Below, in pieces: positions 28,524 to 38,554 of a stretch of DNA of 64,000 bases; position 1 is the first letter of the stretch, and every line of letters starts with the position of its first letter. The stretch spans positions 186,001-250,000 of the forward strand of contig NZ_JAGPXE010000005.1 in assembly GCF_018070075.1 (NCBI RefSeq), in the 5' to 3' direction. Both the position numbers and the translations under genes were made by a program. The stretch comes from Saccharopolyspora endophytica. GTDB taxonomy: Bacteria > Actinomycetota > Actinomycetes > Mycobacteriales > Pseudonocardiaceae. The notes under the pieces are model-generated. The model worked only from the letters and a program-made list of their open reading frames with translations, did no database searches and was not told where the DNA came from.

Positions 28524-29161
28524 TCGACTTCTTCGACTCCCCGAGCAACCGCGAGCTGGTGGCCACCCAGCTCGCCGAACACCTCTACCTGTCGTTGCTC
28601 CCGCTGCTGCTCGGCGTCCTGCTCGCCCTCCCGCTGGGACGCCTCGCCCAACGCGTCCGCTGGCTGCGCGGCGCCCTGCAGAACACCGCGAACGTCTTCT
28701 ACACCATTCCTTCCCTGGCGCTGTTCGTGATCCTCCCCGGCCTGATGGGAACCCCGCTCCTGTCGCCGCTCAACGTCATCATCGCCCTGACCCTCTACAC
28801 GGCGGCACTGCTGGTGCGACCGGTCCGCGACGCGCTGGACTCCGTGCCCGGCCACGTCGTCGCCGCCGCCACCGCCATCGGGTACCGGCCGGGCCGGCGG
28901 CTGTTCGCGGTCGAACTCCCCTTGGCGGTGCCGGTGCTGGCCGCCGCCGTGCGGGTGGCATCGGTGAGCAACATCAGCCTGGTCAGCGTCGGTGCGCTCG
29001 TCGGAATCGGCGGGCTGGGCAGGCTGTTCACCGACGGCTTCCAACGCGACTACCCGCAGCAGATCATCATCGGCATCGTGCTGACGCTGCTGCTCGCCCT
29101 GGTGGTGGACCTGATGCTGGTGCTGCTGTGGCGGCTCTCGACCCCGTGGGCGCGGCGATGA
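28520..29161 (+). CDS. ABC importer permease (OpuCB-like)
   Basis: 213-residue inner-membrane permease of the same importer, with the BPD_transp_1 fold. Helices include LSLLPLLLGVLLALPLG and IIIGIVLTLLLALVVDLML. The EAA-type cytoplasmic loop is AATAIGYRPGRRLFAVELPLA. GTG start overlaps the ATPase stop; its own stop overlaps the next permease start (ATGA). Confidence 0.88.
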   Translation: MIDFFDSPSNRELVATQLAEHLYLSLLPLLLGVLLALPLGRLAQRVRWLRGALQNTANVFYTIPSLALFVILPGLMGTPLLSPLNVIIALTLYTAALLVRPVRDALDSVPGHVVAAATAIGYRPGRRLFAVELPLAVPVLAAAVRVASVSNISLVSVGALVGIGGLGRLFTDGFQRDYPQQIIIGIVLTLLLALVVDLMLVLLWRLSTPWARR

Positions 29162-29841
29162 TCGGCGAACTGATCGCGTGGCTCGGCGACCCCGCGCACT
29201 GGAGCGGACCCGGCGGAATCCCCGCGCAGACGCTGCTGCACCTCTACTACTGCGTGCTGTCGGTCCTCGTCGCCGCGCTCATCGCCGTCCCGCTCGGCGT
29301 CTACATCGGACACACCGGCCGGGGCTCTGTGCTGCTGGTGGGATTCAGCAACGCGATGCGGGCGCTGCCCACCCTCGGCGTGGTCACGCTGCTGGTGCTG
29401 GGCTTCGGCCTCGGAGTCGCACCCGCGCTCGCCGGCCTGGTGATCCTCGCGATCCCGGCGATCCTCTCCGGCGCCTACGCCGGCGTGCGCAACGCGCCCG
29501 CCGACGCCGTCGACGCGGCAAAGGGAATGGGCATGCGCCCGATCCAGGTGCTGTGGCAGGTCGAGCTGCCCACCGCGCTCCCGCTGGTGCTCGGCGGCAT
29601 TCGCAGCGCGATGCTGCAGGTCGTGGCCACCGCCGCCGTCGCGGCCTACGTCGGTCTGGGCGGGCTCGGACGCATCCTGCTCGACGGCCTGAAGATCAGC
29701 GACTACGCGCAGATGGCCTCGGCCGCGATCGTCATCGCGGCCCTGGCGGTCCTGCTCGACGTGGCGTTGGCCGGTGTGACCCGGTTGGTGGTGCCGCGCG
29801 GTCTGGTCCTGGCCGCCCGACGAGGAGGTAATGATCGATGA
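29158..29841 (+). CDS. ABC importer permease (OpuCD-like)
   Basis: 227-residue second permease, pairing with the upstream one. EAA-type loop DAAKGMGMRPIQVLWQVELP; about six helices. ATG overlaps the preceding stop by four bases; the stop overlaps the start of the binding-protein gene. Confidence 0.88.
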   Translation: MIGELIAWLGDPAHWSGPGGIPAQTLLHLYYCVLSVLVAALIAVPLGVYIGHTGRGSVLLVGFSNAMRALPTLGVVTLLVLGFGLGVAPALAGLVILAIPAILSGAYAGVRNAPADAVDAAKGMGMRPIQVLWQVELPTALPLVLGGIRSAMLQVVATAAVAAYVGLGGLGRILLDGLKISDYAQMASAAIVIAALAVLLDVALAGVTRLVVPRGLVLAARRGGNDR

Positions 29842-30713
29842 AACGACTGCTGGCGCTCGCCGCTGCGGCACTGGTGCTGACCGGCTGCGGCTCGCAAGAC
29901 CCGCTCGAAGCCAACAAGGCCCAGAGCGGCCAGGTGGTGATCGGCTCGGCGGACTTCGCCGAGAGCGAGCTGCTGATGCACGTCTACGCCGAGGCGCTCA
30001 AGACCACCGGAGCCGACGTGCAGACGAGACCTCGCATCGGCGCCCGCGAGTTCTACGTCAACGCCGTCCGCAACGGTGAACTCACGCTCGTGCCCGAGTA
30101 CACCGGCAACCTGCTGGAATTCCTCGACCCGGCCTCCAGCGCCACCGAATCGCAGCAGGTCTACGACCAGCTGCGCGGCAAGGTCGGCACCGACATGGAA
30201 CTCCTCGACCAGTCCCCGGCCGAGGACTCCGACGTCCTCACCGTCACCAAGGCCACCGCCGACACCGGTCTGCGCTCCATGGCCGACCTCGGACCGCGCT
30301 GCCGCGACATCGTCCTCGGCGCCCCCGCCGAGTGGAAGTCGCGGTGGGAAGCCAAGATCGCGCAGGACTACGGCTGCACCTTCAAGGAGATCCGCAGCGT
30401 CGAAGCCGGCACGATCACCGTCAACGCCCTGACCTCGGGCGAGATCCAGGCCGCGAACCTGTTCACCACCTCGTCGCAGATCACCACCAACGACCTGGTC
30501 AAGCTCGACGACCCGAAGAACATGTTCCCGGCGCAGAACGTCGTCCCCCTCGCGGGCAAGGGCAAGCTGACCCCGCCCCAGGCCGAGGCCGTCAACAAGG
30601 TCTCGGCAGCCCTGACCACCGAGAAGCTCACCGAGCTCAACAAGCGGCTCGAAGTGGACAAGGCCAACCCCGCCGACGTCGCCAAGGAATTCATCGCCAC
30701 CGCCGGTCTCTGA
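29838..30713 (+). CDS. ABC importer substrate-binding lipoprotein (OpuCC-like)
   Basis: 291-residue lipoprotein with lipobox LVLTGC (Cys17), exported and anchored outside the membrane. The OpuAC/QAT fold begins VVIGSADFAESELLMHVYAEAL, and RPRIGAREFYVNAVRNGELTLVPEYTG is typical of the ligand-binding cleft. Ligand unknown: glycine betaine, choline or, given the adjacent hut operon, histidine-type compounds. AGGAGG precedes the ATG. Confidence 0.87.
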   Translation: MKRLLALAAAALVLTGCGSQDPLEANKAQSGQVVIGSADFAESELLMHVYAEALKTTGADVQTRPRIGAREFYVNAVRNGELTLVPEYTGNLLEFLDPASSATESQQVYDQLRGKVGTDMELLDQSPAEDSDVLTVTKATADTGLRSMADLGPRCRDIVLGAPAEWKSRWEAKIAQDYGCTFKEIRSVEAGTITVNALTSGEIQAANLFTTSSQITTNDLVKLDDPKNMFPAQNVVPLAGKGKLTPPQAEAVNKVSAALTTEKLTELNKRLEVDKANPADVAKEFIATAGL

Positions 30714-30718
30714 CCGCC

Positions 30719-30751
30719 CTTGACCGGCCGCCCCCGCGGCGGCCGGTCAAG
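30719..30751. terminator. Terminator between importer operon and iclR-type gene
   Basis: A perfect 14-base stem (CTTGACCGGCCGCC with complement) with a five-base loop, six bases after the binding-protein stop. It also covers the last codons of the convergent regulator gene. Confidence 0.8.
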
Positions 30752-31529
30752 CGCTACGACCGCTGATCCGGCCGGTGAGCTCAGCGGCCGCCTCACCGAC
30801 ATCGGCCGCCAACCCGGGCCAGATCTCGCCGCAGCCCGCGCCCCCGCAGGAATGGCGAAAGGTGACCCCGATGGCGGCGATCGGCCGGGCCGTGTGGTCG
30901 AACACCGGGCACGCGACCGAGGCGAACCCGGCCGTGACGACACCGTCCTCCACCGCCCAGCCCCGCCGGCGCTCCTCGGCCAGCAACCGGCGCAGCTCCG
31001 GCAGGTTGCGAGGGCCCCGATCCGTGCGCAGCACGAAGCGCTCGGTGGAGGGGAACATCGCGCGCACCTGCGCCGCCGGGAGGTGCGCCAACATCGCCCG
31101 CCCCGACGCCGGCAGCTGAGCGGGCAACCTGACACCGACGTCGGTGACCAGAGTCTGCGGCTGCGAAGGCCGCTCTTTGAGCAAGTAGAGGAGCTCGGCG
31201 CCGTGCAGCACCCCCAGCTGCGCGGCGCGCCCCACCCGGTCCACCAACCGCCGCAGGATCGGACCCGCCAACCGCTCGAGCGGATCGTGCCGCAGGTAGG
31301 CCGAACCCAGCTCGAACGCCGCGACCCCCAGCCCGTAGCGGCGCTCCTCCGGCAGGTGCACCACGAAACCGCCCGCCACCAGCTCCGCCAGCAAGTGGTA
31401 CGTCGTCGACCTCGGCAAACCCAGCTCGCGCGCCAGCACGCCCGCCGACACCGGGCCGGCCCGCCCGGCCAGCGCCCGCAAGATCGCCAACCCGCGCCGC
31501 AGCGCGGGCACGTCGCTGCTGTCGCCCAC
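30747..31529 (-). CDS. IclR-family transcriptional regulator
   Basis: A 260-residue protein with an N-terminal winged helix-turn-helix (SAGVLARELGLPRSTTYHLL) and a C-terminal effector domain (VRLPAQLPASGRAMLAHLP to PIAAIGVTF). It is divergent from hutH with 77 bases between the starts, so it probably controls the hut operon with a histidine-pathway effector such as urocanate. GTG 31529 (VGDSSDVPALRRG) is preferred; a longer start at 31565 would cover the operator-like palindrome. Confidence 0.83.
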   Translation of the reverse strand: MGDSSDVPALRRGLAILRALAGRAGPVSAGVLARELGLPRSTTYHLLAELVAGGFVVHLPEERRYGLGVAAFELGSAYLRHDPLERLAGPILRRLVDRVGRAAQLGVLHGAELLYLLKERPSQPQTLVTDVGVRLPAQLPASGRAMLAHLPAAQVRAMFPSTERFVLRTDRGPRNLPELRRLLAEERRRGWAVEDGVVTAGFASVACPVFDHTARPIAAIGVTFRHSCGGAGCGEIWPGLAADVGEAAAELTGRISGRSA

Positions 31530-31536
31530 GCCTGGA

Positions 31537-31552
31537 GTCTGGCATCCCAGAC
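31537..31552. promoter_or_regulatory. Candidate operator in the hut divergent region
   Basis: GTCTGG-CATC-CCAGAC is a perfect 6-base inverted repeat, eight bases upstream of the regulator start and about 55 bases upstream of hutH. IclR proteins bind such short palindromes, so it is the natural candidate operator. Confidence 0.5.
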
Positions 31553-31606
31553 AGAGACCCACCATCAGGGCTTCTGCCAGGAGCTTCCGCGAGCTGGGAT
31601 GGGGAC

Positions 31607-33142
31607 ATGCACAACGAGTTGTTCCTCGGTCCGCAGCCGCTGTCGCGCGCGGAGGTCGTCTCGGTCGCGCGCGAGGGGAGCACCGTGCGGCTCAGCGAGC
31701 CCGCCGAACGAGGCATCGCCGCCACCCGCAAGCACATCGAAGAACTGGCCGCCGAAGAACGACCCGTCTACGGGGTCTCCACCGGCTTCGGTGCCCTCGC
31801 CGTGCGCCACATCCCCAGTGAGCGAAGGGCGGCCTTGCAGCAGTCCTTCGTCCGCTCCCACGCCGCGGGCGCCGGCGACACCGTCGAACCCGAAGTCGTG
31901 CGCGCCCAGATGCTGCTGCGCCTGCACACCATCGCCACCGGCCACACCGGGGTCCGGCCCGAAACCGCCCACGCCCTGGCCTCGATGCTCAACGCCGGGA
32001 TCGTTCCCCTCGTGCACGAGCACGGCTCCCTCGGCTGCTCCGGCGACCTCGCCCCGCTCGCCGCCGTCGCCCTGGCGCTCACCGGCGAAGGCGAGGTCCT
32101 CGACGCCTCCGGCCGGCAGCGCCCGGCCGCCGACGTGCTCGCCGAAGCCGGCATCGAGCCGGTCGTGCTCGCCGAGAAGGAAGGTCTCGCCCTCACCAAC
32201 GGCACCGACGGCATGCTCGGCATGCTGGTGCTCGCCCTGCGCGACATCACCGCCCTGATCGACGTCGCCGACCTCACCGCCGCGATGAGCGTCGAAGCCC
32301 TGCTCGGCACCGACCGTCCCTTCGCCGCCGACCTGCAAGCCCTCCGCCCGCACCCCGGCCAAGCCCTCTCGGCGGAGAGGATGGCCGCCTTCCTGTCACG
32401 CTCGCCGATCGTGGCCAGCCACCGCGGCCCCGACTGCCCGCGCGTCCAGGACGCCTATTCGCTGCGCTGCTCACCGCAGGTCCACGGCGCCGCCCGCGAC
32501 ACCGTCGGCCACGCCGAGACCGTCGCCGATCGCGAACTCGCGTCCGCCATCGACAACCCCGTCGTGCTGCCCGACGGCCGCATCGAATCCAACGGCAACT
32601 TCCACGGCGCCCCGCTGGGATACGTGCTGGACTTCCTGGCCATCGCGCTGGCCGACGTGGCCAGCATCTGCGACCGGCGCACCGACCGGATGCTCGACGT
32701 CGCCCGCTCCCACGGGCTCCCGGCGTTCCTCGCCGACGACCCCGGCGTCGACTCCGGGCACATGATCGCCCACTACACGCAGGCCGGGATCGTCTCCGAG
32801 CTCAAGCGCCTCGCCGTGCCCGCCTCCGTGGACTCCATCCCCACCAGCGCCATGCAGGAAGACCACGTGTCCATGGGCTGGGCCGCCGCCCGCAAGCTCC
32901 GCCGCGCCGTCGACGGCCTCACCACGGTGCTGGCCGTCGAACTGCTCACCGCCGCACGCGCCCTCGACCTGCGCGCACCCCTGGACCCCGGCCCCGCCAC
33001 CGGTGCGGTCCGCGACCTTCTGCGCCGCGACGTGCCGGGACCGGGCCCCGACCGGCACGTGGCACCCGAGATCGCCGCCGCAGAACGACTCATCCGCAAC
33101 GGCGAAGTCCTCGCCGCCGCCGAATCAGGGAGGGATCGATGA
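31607..33142 (+). CDS. hutH: Histidine ammonia-lyase
   Basis: Converts L-histidine to trans-urocanate and ammonia, first step of histidine degradation. The 511-residue enzyme forms the MIO cofactor from an internal tripeptide that reads Cys144-Ser145-Gly146 ([12 protein letters not shown]) rather than the usual Ala-Ser-Gly, a variant I recall from Streptomyces histidase. Other motifs: [21 protein letters not shown] and [15 protein letters not shown]. First gene of a tightly packed operon; its stop overlaps hutU (ATGA). Confidence 0.95.
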   Translation: MHNELFLGPQPLSRAEVVSVAREGSTVRLSEPAERGIAATRKHIEELAAEERPVYGVSTGFGALAVRHIPSERRAALQQSFVRSHAAGAGDTVEPEVVRAQMLLRLHTIATGHTGVRPETAHALASMLNAGIVPLVHEHGSLGCSGDLAPLAAVALALTGEGEVLDASGRQRPAADVLAEAGIEPVVLAEKEGLALTNGTDGMLGMLVLALRDITALIDVADLTAAMSVEALLGTDRPFAADLQALRPHPGQALSAERMAAFLSRSPIVASHRGPDCPRVQDAYSLRCSPQVHGAARDTVGHAETVADRELASAIDNPVVLPDGRIESNGNFHGAPLGYVLDFLAIALADVASICDRRTDRMLDVARSHGLPAFLADDPGVDSGHMIAHYTQAGIVSELKRLAVPASVDSIPTSAMQEDHVSMGWAAARKLRRAVDGLTTVLAVELLTAARALDLRAPLDPGPATGAVRDLLRRDVPGPGPDRHVAPEIAAAERLIRNGEVLAAAESGRDR

Positions 33143-34785
33143 CCGACGTGCGCGCCCCACGCGGCACGACGCTGACCGCCCGCAGCTGGAGCACCGAGGC
33201 ACCGCTGCGGATGCTGCAGAACAACCTCGACCCCGACGTCGCCGAACGCCCGCAGGACCTCGTCGTCTACGGCGGAACCGGCAAGGCCGCCCGCAACTGG
33301 GCCTGCTACCAGGCAATCGTGCGCGAACTGACCACGCTCGGCCAGGACGAGACGCTGCTCGTGCAGTCCGGAAAGCCCGTCGGCGTGCTGCGAACCCACG
33401 AGTGGGCGCCGCGCGTGCTCATCGCCAACTCCAACCTCGTGGGCGACTGGGCGAACTGGTCGGAGTTCCGGCGCCTCGACGACCTGGGCCTGATGATGTA
33501 CGGCCAGATGACCGCCGGGTCCTGGATCTACATCGGCACGCAAGGGATCCTCCAAGGCACCTACGAGACGTTCGGGGCCATCGCCACCAAGCGCTTCGGC
33601 GGAACCCTCGCCGGAACGCTCACCATCACCGCCGGACTCGGCGGCATGGGCGGAGCGCAGCCGCTCGCGGTCACCATGAACGAAGGCGTCGCGCTGGTCG
33701 TGGAGTGCGACCCGGAACGCGCCCACCGCCGCACCCGCCAGGGCTACCTCGACGAGGTCGCCGAATCCCTCGACGAAGCCATCGACAAGGCCGTCGCCGC
33801 CAAGCGGGACCGCCGCGCCTACTCGGTGGCCGTCATCGGCAACGCGGCGCAGCTGCTCCCCGAGATGCTGCGGCGCGGTGTGCCTGCGGACATCGTCACC
33901 GACCAGACCTCGGCGCACGACCCGCTGTCGTACCTCCCGGTGGACGTGGACCTGTCGGACTGGGCCGACTACGCGGCCCGCAAACCCGACGAGTTCACCA
34001 CCCGCGCGCGGGAATCGATGGCCCAGCACGTCGAAGCGATGGTGGGATTCCTCGACGCGGGCGCCGAGGTCTTCGACTACGGCAACTCGCTGCGCGGCGA
34101 AGCCCAGCTCGCCGGGTACGACCGGGCCTTCGCCTACCCGGGGTTCGTCCCCGCCTACATCCGCCCCCTGTTCTGCGAAGGAAAAGGTCCCTTCCGCTGG
34201 GCGGCGCTGTCCGGCGACCCCGCCGACATCGCCAAGACCGACAAGGCCGTGCTGGAGCTCTTCGGCGACGACGAGCACCTCGCCCGCTGGCTCCGGTTGG
34301 CTGACAGGAAGGTTCCCTTCCACGGCCTTCCCGCCCGCATCTGCTGGCTCGGCTACGGCGAGCGCGCCGCCGCCGGCCTGCGGTTCAACGAGATGGTCGC
34401 TTCCGGTGAGCTCGCCGCACCCGTGGTCCTCGGTCGCGACCACCTCGACTGCGGATCGGTCGCCTCCCCCTACCGCGAAACCGAGGCGATGGCCGACTCC
34501 TCCGACGCGGTCGCCGACTGGCCGCTGCTCAACGCCCTGGTCAACACCGCCTCCGGCGCGACGTGGGTATCGCTGCACCACGGCGGCGGCGTCGGCATGG
34601 GACGTTCCCTGCACGCCGGCCAGGTCACGGTCGCCGACGGCACCGAACTCGCCGCCCAGAAGCTGCAGCGGGTGCTCACCAACGACCCGGGCATGGGAGT
34701 GATCCGGCACGTCGACGCCGGGTACGAACGCGCCGACGAGGTCGCCGCCGAGCGCGGCGTGCGGACCCCGCTGGTGAGCCGATGA
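33139..34785 (+). CDS. hutU: Urocanate hydratase
   Basis: Hydrates urocanate to imidazolonepropionate using tightly bound NAD+. The 548-residue length matches the family. Seen are [10 protein letters not shown], the NAD-binding [13 protein letters not shown] near residues 165-177, the conserved cysteine in [27 protein letters not shown] and HHGGGVGMG. Overlaps hutH and the next gene by four bases each. Two copies of the dispersed motif (34309 exact, 34184 variant) lie inside the frame without disrupting it. Confidence 0.95.
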   Translation: MTDVRAPRGTTLTARSWSTEAPLRMLQNNLDPDVAERPQDLVVYGGTGKAARNWACYQAIVRELTTLGQDETLLVQSGKPVGVLRTHEWAPRVLIANSNLVGDWANWSEFRRLDDLGLMMYGQMTAGSWIYIGTQGILQGTYETFGAIATKRFGGTLAGTLTITAGLGGMGGAQPLAVTMNEGVALVVECDPERAHRRTRQGYLDEVAESLDEAIDKAVAAKRDRRAYSVAVIGNAAQLLPEMLRRGVPADIVTDQTSAHDPLSYLPVDVDLSDWADYAARKPDEFTTRARESMAQHVEAMVGFLDAGAEVFDYGNSLRGEAQLAGYDRAFAYPGFVPAYIRPLFCEGKGPFRWAALSGDPADIAKTDKAVLELFGDDEHLARWLRLADRKVPFHGLPARICWLGYGERAAAGLRFNEMVASGELAAPVVLGRDHLDCGSVASPYRETEAMADSSDAVADWPLLNALVNTASGATWVSLHHGGGVGMGRSLHAGQVTVADGTELAAQKLQRVLTNDPGMGVIRHVDAGYERADEVAAERGVRTPLVSR

Positions 34786-35966
34786 GCGGGCTGAACGCCC
34801 TCGCCGGGATCGGCGCGGACCAGCGGCGCGGCGGCTACTCGCGGCACGTCTTCGACGACGCCGAGCGGCACCTGCGCGAGTGGTTCGTCGAGCAGGCCGA
34901 GAACCGCGGGCTCGCGGTGGAAACCGATGCCAACACCAACATCTGGGCCTGGTGGGGAAAGCCGGGGCCGGGCGCGGTCGTCACCGGCAGCCACCTCGAC
35001 TCGGTGCCCGGCGGCGGGGCCTTCGACGGCCCCCTCGGCGTGGTCAGCGCGCTCGAAGCGGTGGACCTCCTGCGGGAACGCGGCTTTCAGCCGCGCACAC
35101 CGCTGGCCGTGGTCGTCTTCGCCGAGGAGGAAGGCGGCCGCTTCGGCGTGCCCTGCCTCGGGTCCAGGCTGATGACGGGAACCATCCACCCGGATCACGC
35201 CCGCACCCTGCGCGACCCCGACGGACGCACCCTCGCCGAAGCGATGCGCTCCTTCGGCGCGGACCCCGCACTCATCAGCCGGGACGAGACCGCTCTCGCG
35301 CGCATCGGGACCTTCGTGGAACTGCACGTCGAACAGGGCAAGGGCCTGATCGACCTGGATCGTCCCGTCGCGGTCGCCGATTCGATCCTCGGGCACGGCA
35401 GGTGGCGGTTCCGCTTCAGCGGTCAGGGGAACCACGCGGGCGCCACGCTCATCGATGACCGGAAAGATCCCATGCTCCCCGCAGCGCAACTCGTCCTCGC
35501 CGCCCGCCGCACGGCGGCCGCGACACCCGACGGTCGCGCGACGGTCGGCAGGCTCGTGCCCACCCCGGGTGGCACGAACGTCATCGCCTCGACCGTGGAC
35601 GTCCACCTCGACGCGCGCGCTCCCAGCGGGGCGCGATCGATGGTCGACGACATCGCAGGGCAGGCAAGGGAATTCGCAGCGCAGGAAGGGTGCCAGGTGG
35701 AGGTCGTCGAAGAATCCTTCGGCGACACCGTCCACTTCGACCCGGCGCTGCGCGACCGGCTGCGCGGCGTCCTCGACGACGTCCCGGTCCTGCCCACCGG
35801 CGCCGGCCACGACGCGGGCGTGCTCGCAGCGGAGAAGCCGACCGCGATGCTGTTCGTGCGCAACCCGACCGGCATCAGCCACGCCCCCGAAGAGCACGCG
35901 ACCGCCGAGGACTGCGAGGAAGGTTCCCATGCTCTCGCCCGCGTCCTCGCAGACCTGGCGGGGTGA
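34782..35966 (+). CDS. M20-family amidase (allantoate amidohydrolase-like), probable N-formylglutamate deformylase
   Basis: A 394-residue M20 metallopeptidase. Metal-site motifs are [29 protein letters not shown] and [11 protein letters not shown]; the lid-domain motif is [14 protein letters not shown]. By sequence it resembles allantoate amidohydrolase or N-carbamoyl amino acid hydrolase. It lies in frame-overlap between hutU and hutF, and the operon has no hutG, so it most likely hydrolyses N-formyl-L-glutamate to glutamate and formate. That role is inferred from pathway context. ATG overlaps the hutU stop. Confidence 0.82.
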   Translation: MSGLNALAGIGADQRRGGYSRHVFDDAERHLREWFVEQAENRGLAVETDANTNIWAWWGKPGPGAVVTGSHLDSVPGGGAFDGPLGVVSALEAVDLLRERGFQPRTPLAVVVFAEEEGGRFGVPCLGSRLMTGTIHPDHARTLRDPDGRTLAEAMRSFGADPALISRDETALARIGTFVELHVEQGKGLIDLDRPVAVADSILGHGRWRFRFSGQGNHAGATLIDDRKDPMLPAAQLVLAARRTAAATPDGRATVGRLVPTPGGTNVIASTVDVHLDARAPSGARSMVDDIAGQAREFAAQEGCQVEVVEESFGDTVHFDPALRDRLRGVLDDVPVLPTGAGHDAGVLAAEKPTAMLFVRNPTGISHAPEEHATAEDCEEGSHALARVLADLAG

Positions 35967-35970
35967 GGGG

Positions 35971-37260
35971 ATGTTCTGGTGCGAATGGGCGTGGCTGCCC
36001 GAAGGTCCCTTCCGGGACGTGCTGTTCGAGGTCGGGTCCGGGCGGATCACCGCGGTGCGGCAAGCCGAGGCGCCCGGTGGTGCGCGGAGGCTTCCCGGTC
36101 TGGTGCTGCCGGGCCTGGCCAACGCCCACTCCCACGCCTTTCACCGGGCGCTGCGCGGTGACACGGCGCGCGGCACGTTCTGGACCTGGCGGGAGCAGAT
36201 GTACCGGGTCGCGGCCAAGCTCGACCCGGACAGCTACTACCTGCTCGCGCGCGGCGTCTACGCGGAGATGGTGCAGGCGGGCATCACCGGTGTCGGCGAG
36301 TTCCACTACCTGCACCACGGGCCCGGTGGTTCCCGCTACCGCGACCCGAACGCGATGAGCCACGCGCTGGCGCAAGCCGCCCACGACGCCGGGATCAGGC
36401 TGACGCTGCTGGACACCTGCTATCTCGCAGGTGGTTTCGACCGGGAACTCGACGAGGTCCAGCAACGGTTCTCCGACGGCGACGCGGCCGGGTGGGGCGA
36501 GCGCGCGGAGTCCTTCACCGCGCAGGACGTGCTGCTGGGGGCCGCGGTGCACTCGGTGCGCGCGGTGCCGGCCGAGGCCATCGGGGAGGTCGCGGGGTGG
36601 GCGCGTGACAGGAAGGTTCCCCTGCACCTCCACGTGTCCGAGCAGCGCGCGGAGAACGAGGCGTGCCTGGCGGCACACGGCCGGACACCGGTGCAGCTGC
36701 TGGCCGAGCGCGGTGCTCTCGGTGAGGACGTCACCGCCGTGCACGCCACGCACCTCGCGGCCGGGGATGTGGCGCTGCTGGGCGGTAGCGGAACCGGGGT
36801 GTGCCTGTGCCCGACGACCGAGGCGGATCTCGCTGACGGGATCGGTCCTGCCGGGGCTCTGGCGGTGGCGGGAAGTCCTCTGTCACTGGGCAGCGACGGG
36901 CACTCGGTCATCGACGTCCTCGCCGAGGCGCAGGCCGTGGAGTCCTACCAGCGGTTGGCGACGGAGACCCGCGGACATCACGGGCCGGGCGAGCTGCTCG
37001 CGATGGCCACCGCGCACTCCGCCATCGGGCGAGGCGATGCGGGACGGCTCGAAGTGGGAGCCCGCGCGGACTTCGTCGCGCTCGACCTCGACACACCGCG
37101 CTTGGCCGGTGTCGCACTCCCGGTGGTCCCGGCCGTGGCCCGCGCCGGGGACGTGCGCGAGGTGATCACCGAGGGCAGGACCGTGGTCGCCGACGGAGCC
37201 CACACGACCATTGACACCGCGCGTGAACTGCGCGAATCCATCACGGCACTTCGAGCGTGA
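35971..37260 (+). CDS. hutF: Formimidoylglutamate deiminase
   Basis: Converts N-formimino-L-glutamate to N-formyl-L-glutamate and ammonia. The 429-residue amidohydrolase has GLANAHSHAFHRAL (metal ligands), EFHYLHH, LHLHVSEQ, VHATHLAAGD and LGSDGHSVID with the catalytic Asp. ATG 35971 follows GGTGAGGGG, four bases after the amidase stop. The copy of the dispersed motif at 36613 encodes RDRKVPL in frame. Confidence 0.92.
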   Translation: MFWCEWAWLPEGPFRDVLFEVGSGRITAVRQAEAPGGARRLPGLVLPGLANAHSHAFHRALRGDTARGTFWTWREQMYRVAAKLDPDSYYLLARGVYAEMVQAGITGVGEFHYLHHGPGGSRYRDPNAMSHALAQAAHDAGIRLTLLDTCYLAGGFDRELDEVQQRFSDGDAAGWGERAESFTAQDVLLGAAVHSVRAVPAEAIGEVAGWARDRKVPLHLHVSEQRAENEACLAAHGRTPVQLLAERGALGEDVTAVHATHLAAGDVALLGGSGTGVCLCPTTEADLADGIGPAGALAVAGSPLSLGSDGHSVIDVLAEAQAVESYQRLATETRGHHGPGELLAMATAHSAIGRGDAGRLEVGARADFVALDLDTPRLAGVALPVVPAVARAGDVREVITEGRTVVADGAHTTIDTARELRESITALRA

Positions 37261-37274
37261 GGAAATAGGCAGCG

Positions 37275-38435
37275 ATGTCATCCACTGTTATCACTGGAAT
37301 CGGTGAACTCACGACCAACGACGACGCGCTCGGCACCATCGCCGACGCGGCGGTGGTCATCGACGGCGACCGGGTCGCCTGGGTCGGTCCCGCCGGATCC
37401 GCGCCGGACGCGGACGAGCACGTCGACGTCGAGGGACGGGCGGTCCTGCCCGGCTGGGTGGACAGCCACACCCACCTCGTCTTCGCCGGCGACCGCACCG
37501 CCGAGTTCGCCGCCCGCATGTCCGGTCAGCCCTACCAAGCGGGCGGGATCGCGGTCACCGTCAACGCCACCAGGCAGGCCACCGACGCCGAACTCGCGGA
37601 CAACCTGCGCCGTCACGTCGAGGAGGCCGCCGCCCAGGGCACGACCTGCGTGGAGACCAAGACCGGCTACGGGCTGACCGTCGAGGACGAGCTGCGCGCG
37701 GCGAAGATCGCAGCCACCGTCGCCGACGAGGTCACCTTCCTCGGGGCCCACCTCGTCCCGCCCGGGACCGACGCGACCGACTACGTGGACCTGGTGTGCG
37801 GGGAGATGCTCGACGCCGTCGCCGAGCACGTCGGATGGTGCGACGTGTTCTGCGAGGAAGGTGCCTTCGACGCCGACCAGTCCCGTCGAGTGCTGGAGGC
37901 CGCCCGTCGGCGCGGCCTGGGATTGCGGGTGCACGGCAACCAGCTCGGACCCGGGCCGGGAGTGGCCTTGGCGGTCGAGTTGGGCGCGGCCAGCGTCGAC
38001 CACTGCACCCACCTGGAGCCCTCCGACGTGGACGCGCTCGCGGCTTCTGACACCGTCGCGACCTTGCTGCCGGCCTGCGACCTGTCCACCCGCCAACCCC
38101 TCCCGGACGCTCGCGCGCTGCTCGACGCCGGGGCCACGGTGGCGCTGGCCAGCAACTGCAACCCGGGCTCCTCCTACACCTCGTCGATGGCCTACTGCGT
38201 GACGACCGCGGTCCCGCAGATGCGGATGAGCGTGGCCGAAGCCATCCGCGCGGCCACCTGGGGTGGGGCGCGTGCGCTGCGCCGCGACACCGGCGACGGT
38301 GCCGTCGGTGTGCTGCGCCCGGGCGCCCGAGCGGATCTCCAGGTGCTCGACGCGCCGAGCACGACGTGGCTGGCATATCGGCCAGGCGTTCCCCTGACTC
38401 GCGCTGTGTGGCGCGAAGGCGACCGCGTTCGATGA
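37275..38435 (+). CDS. hutI: Imidazolonepropionase
   Basis: Hydrolyses imidazolone-5-propionate to formimino-glutamate. The 386-residue amidohydrolase shows [32 protein letters not shown] and [16 protein letters not shown]. In the family as I know it, the residue at Asn294 is a metal-binding Asp (TD.NPG); here the codon is AAC. Either the enzyme uses an altered metal site or it is a lineage variant. Last gene of the hut operon, so the gene order is not the reaction order. Confidence 0.9.
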   Translation: MSSTVITGIGELTTNDDALGTIADAAVVIDGDRVAWVGPAGSAPDADEHVDVEGRAVLPGWVDSHTHLVFAGDRTAEFAARMSGQPYQAGGIAVTVNATRQATDAELADNLRRHVEEAAAQGTTCVETKTGYGLTVEDELRAAKIAATVADEVTFLGAHLVPPGTDATDYVDLVCGEMLDAVAEHVGWCDVFCEEGAFDADQSRRVLEAARRRGLGLRVHGNQLGPGPGVALAVELGAASVDHCTHLEPSDVDALAASDTVATLLPACDLSTRQPLPDARALLDAGATVALASNCNPGSSYTSSMAYCVTTAVPQMRMSVAEAIRAATWGGARALRRDTGDGAVGVLRPGARADLQVLDAPSTTWLAYRPGVPLTRAVWREGDRVR

Positions 38436-38477
38436 GGCCACCTCGGCGCGGTGCTCGCCTTGACACCTTCCGGTCGT

Positions 38478-38501
38478 GAGCATGGGAACCTTCCTGTCAA
38501 C
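38478..38501 (+). repeat. Dispersed repeat copy after hutI
   Basis: GTGAGCATGGGAACCTT followed by CCTGTCA, about 45 bases past the hutI stop. It matches the full consensus of the dispersed repeat on the plus strand. A TTGACA at 38459 can pair with its TGTCAA end. Confidence 0.8.
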
Positions 38502-38554
38502 ACGGCCGCCGGTTCGTAGACTGCGCTCATGACCTGCGGTTGGAGAACTCCTCG

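Noticed and set aside
31601-33142. Cys-Ser-Gly in HutH as a novel MIO variant
   Set aside because: Unusual against the textbook Ala-Ser-Gly, but I recall the same tripeptide in Streptomyces histidase, so it is not new.
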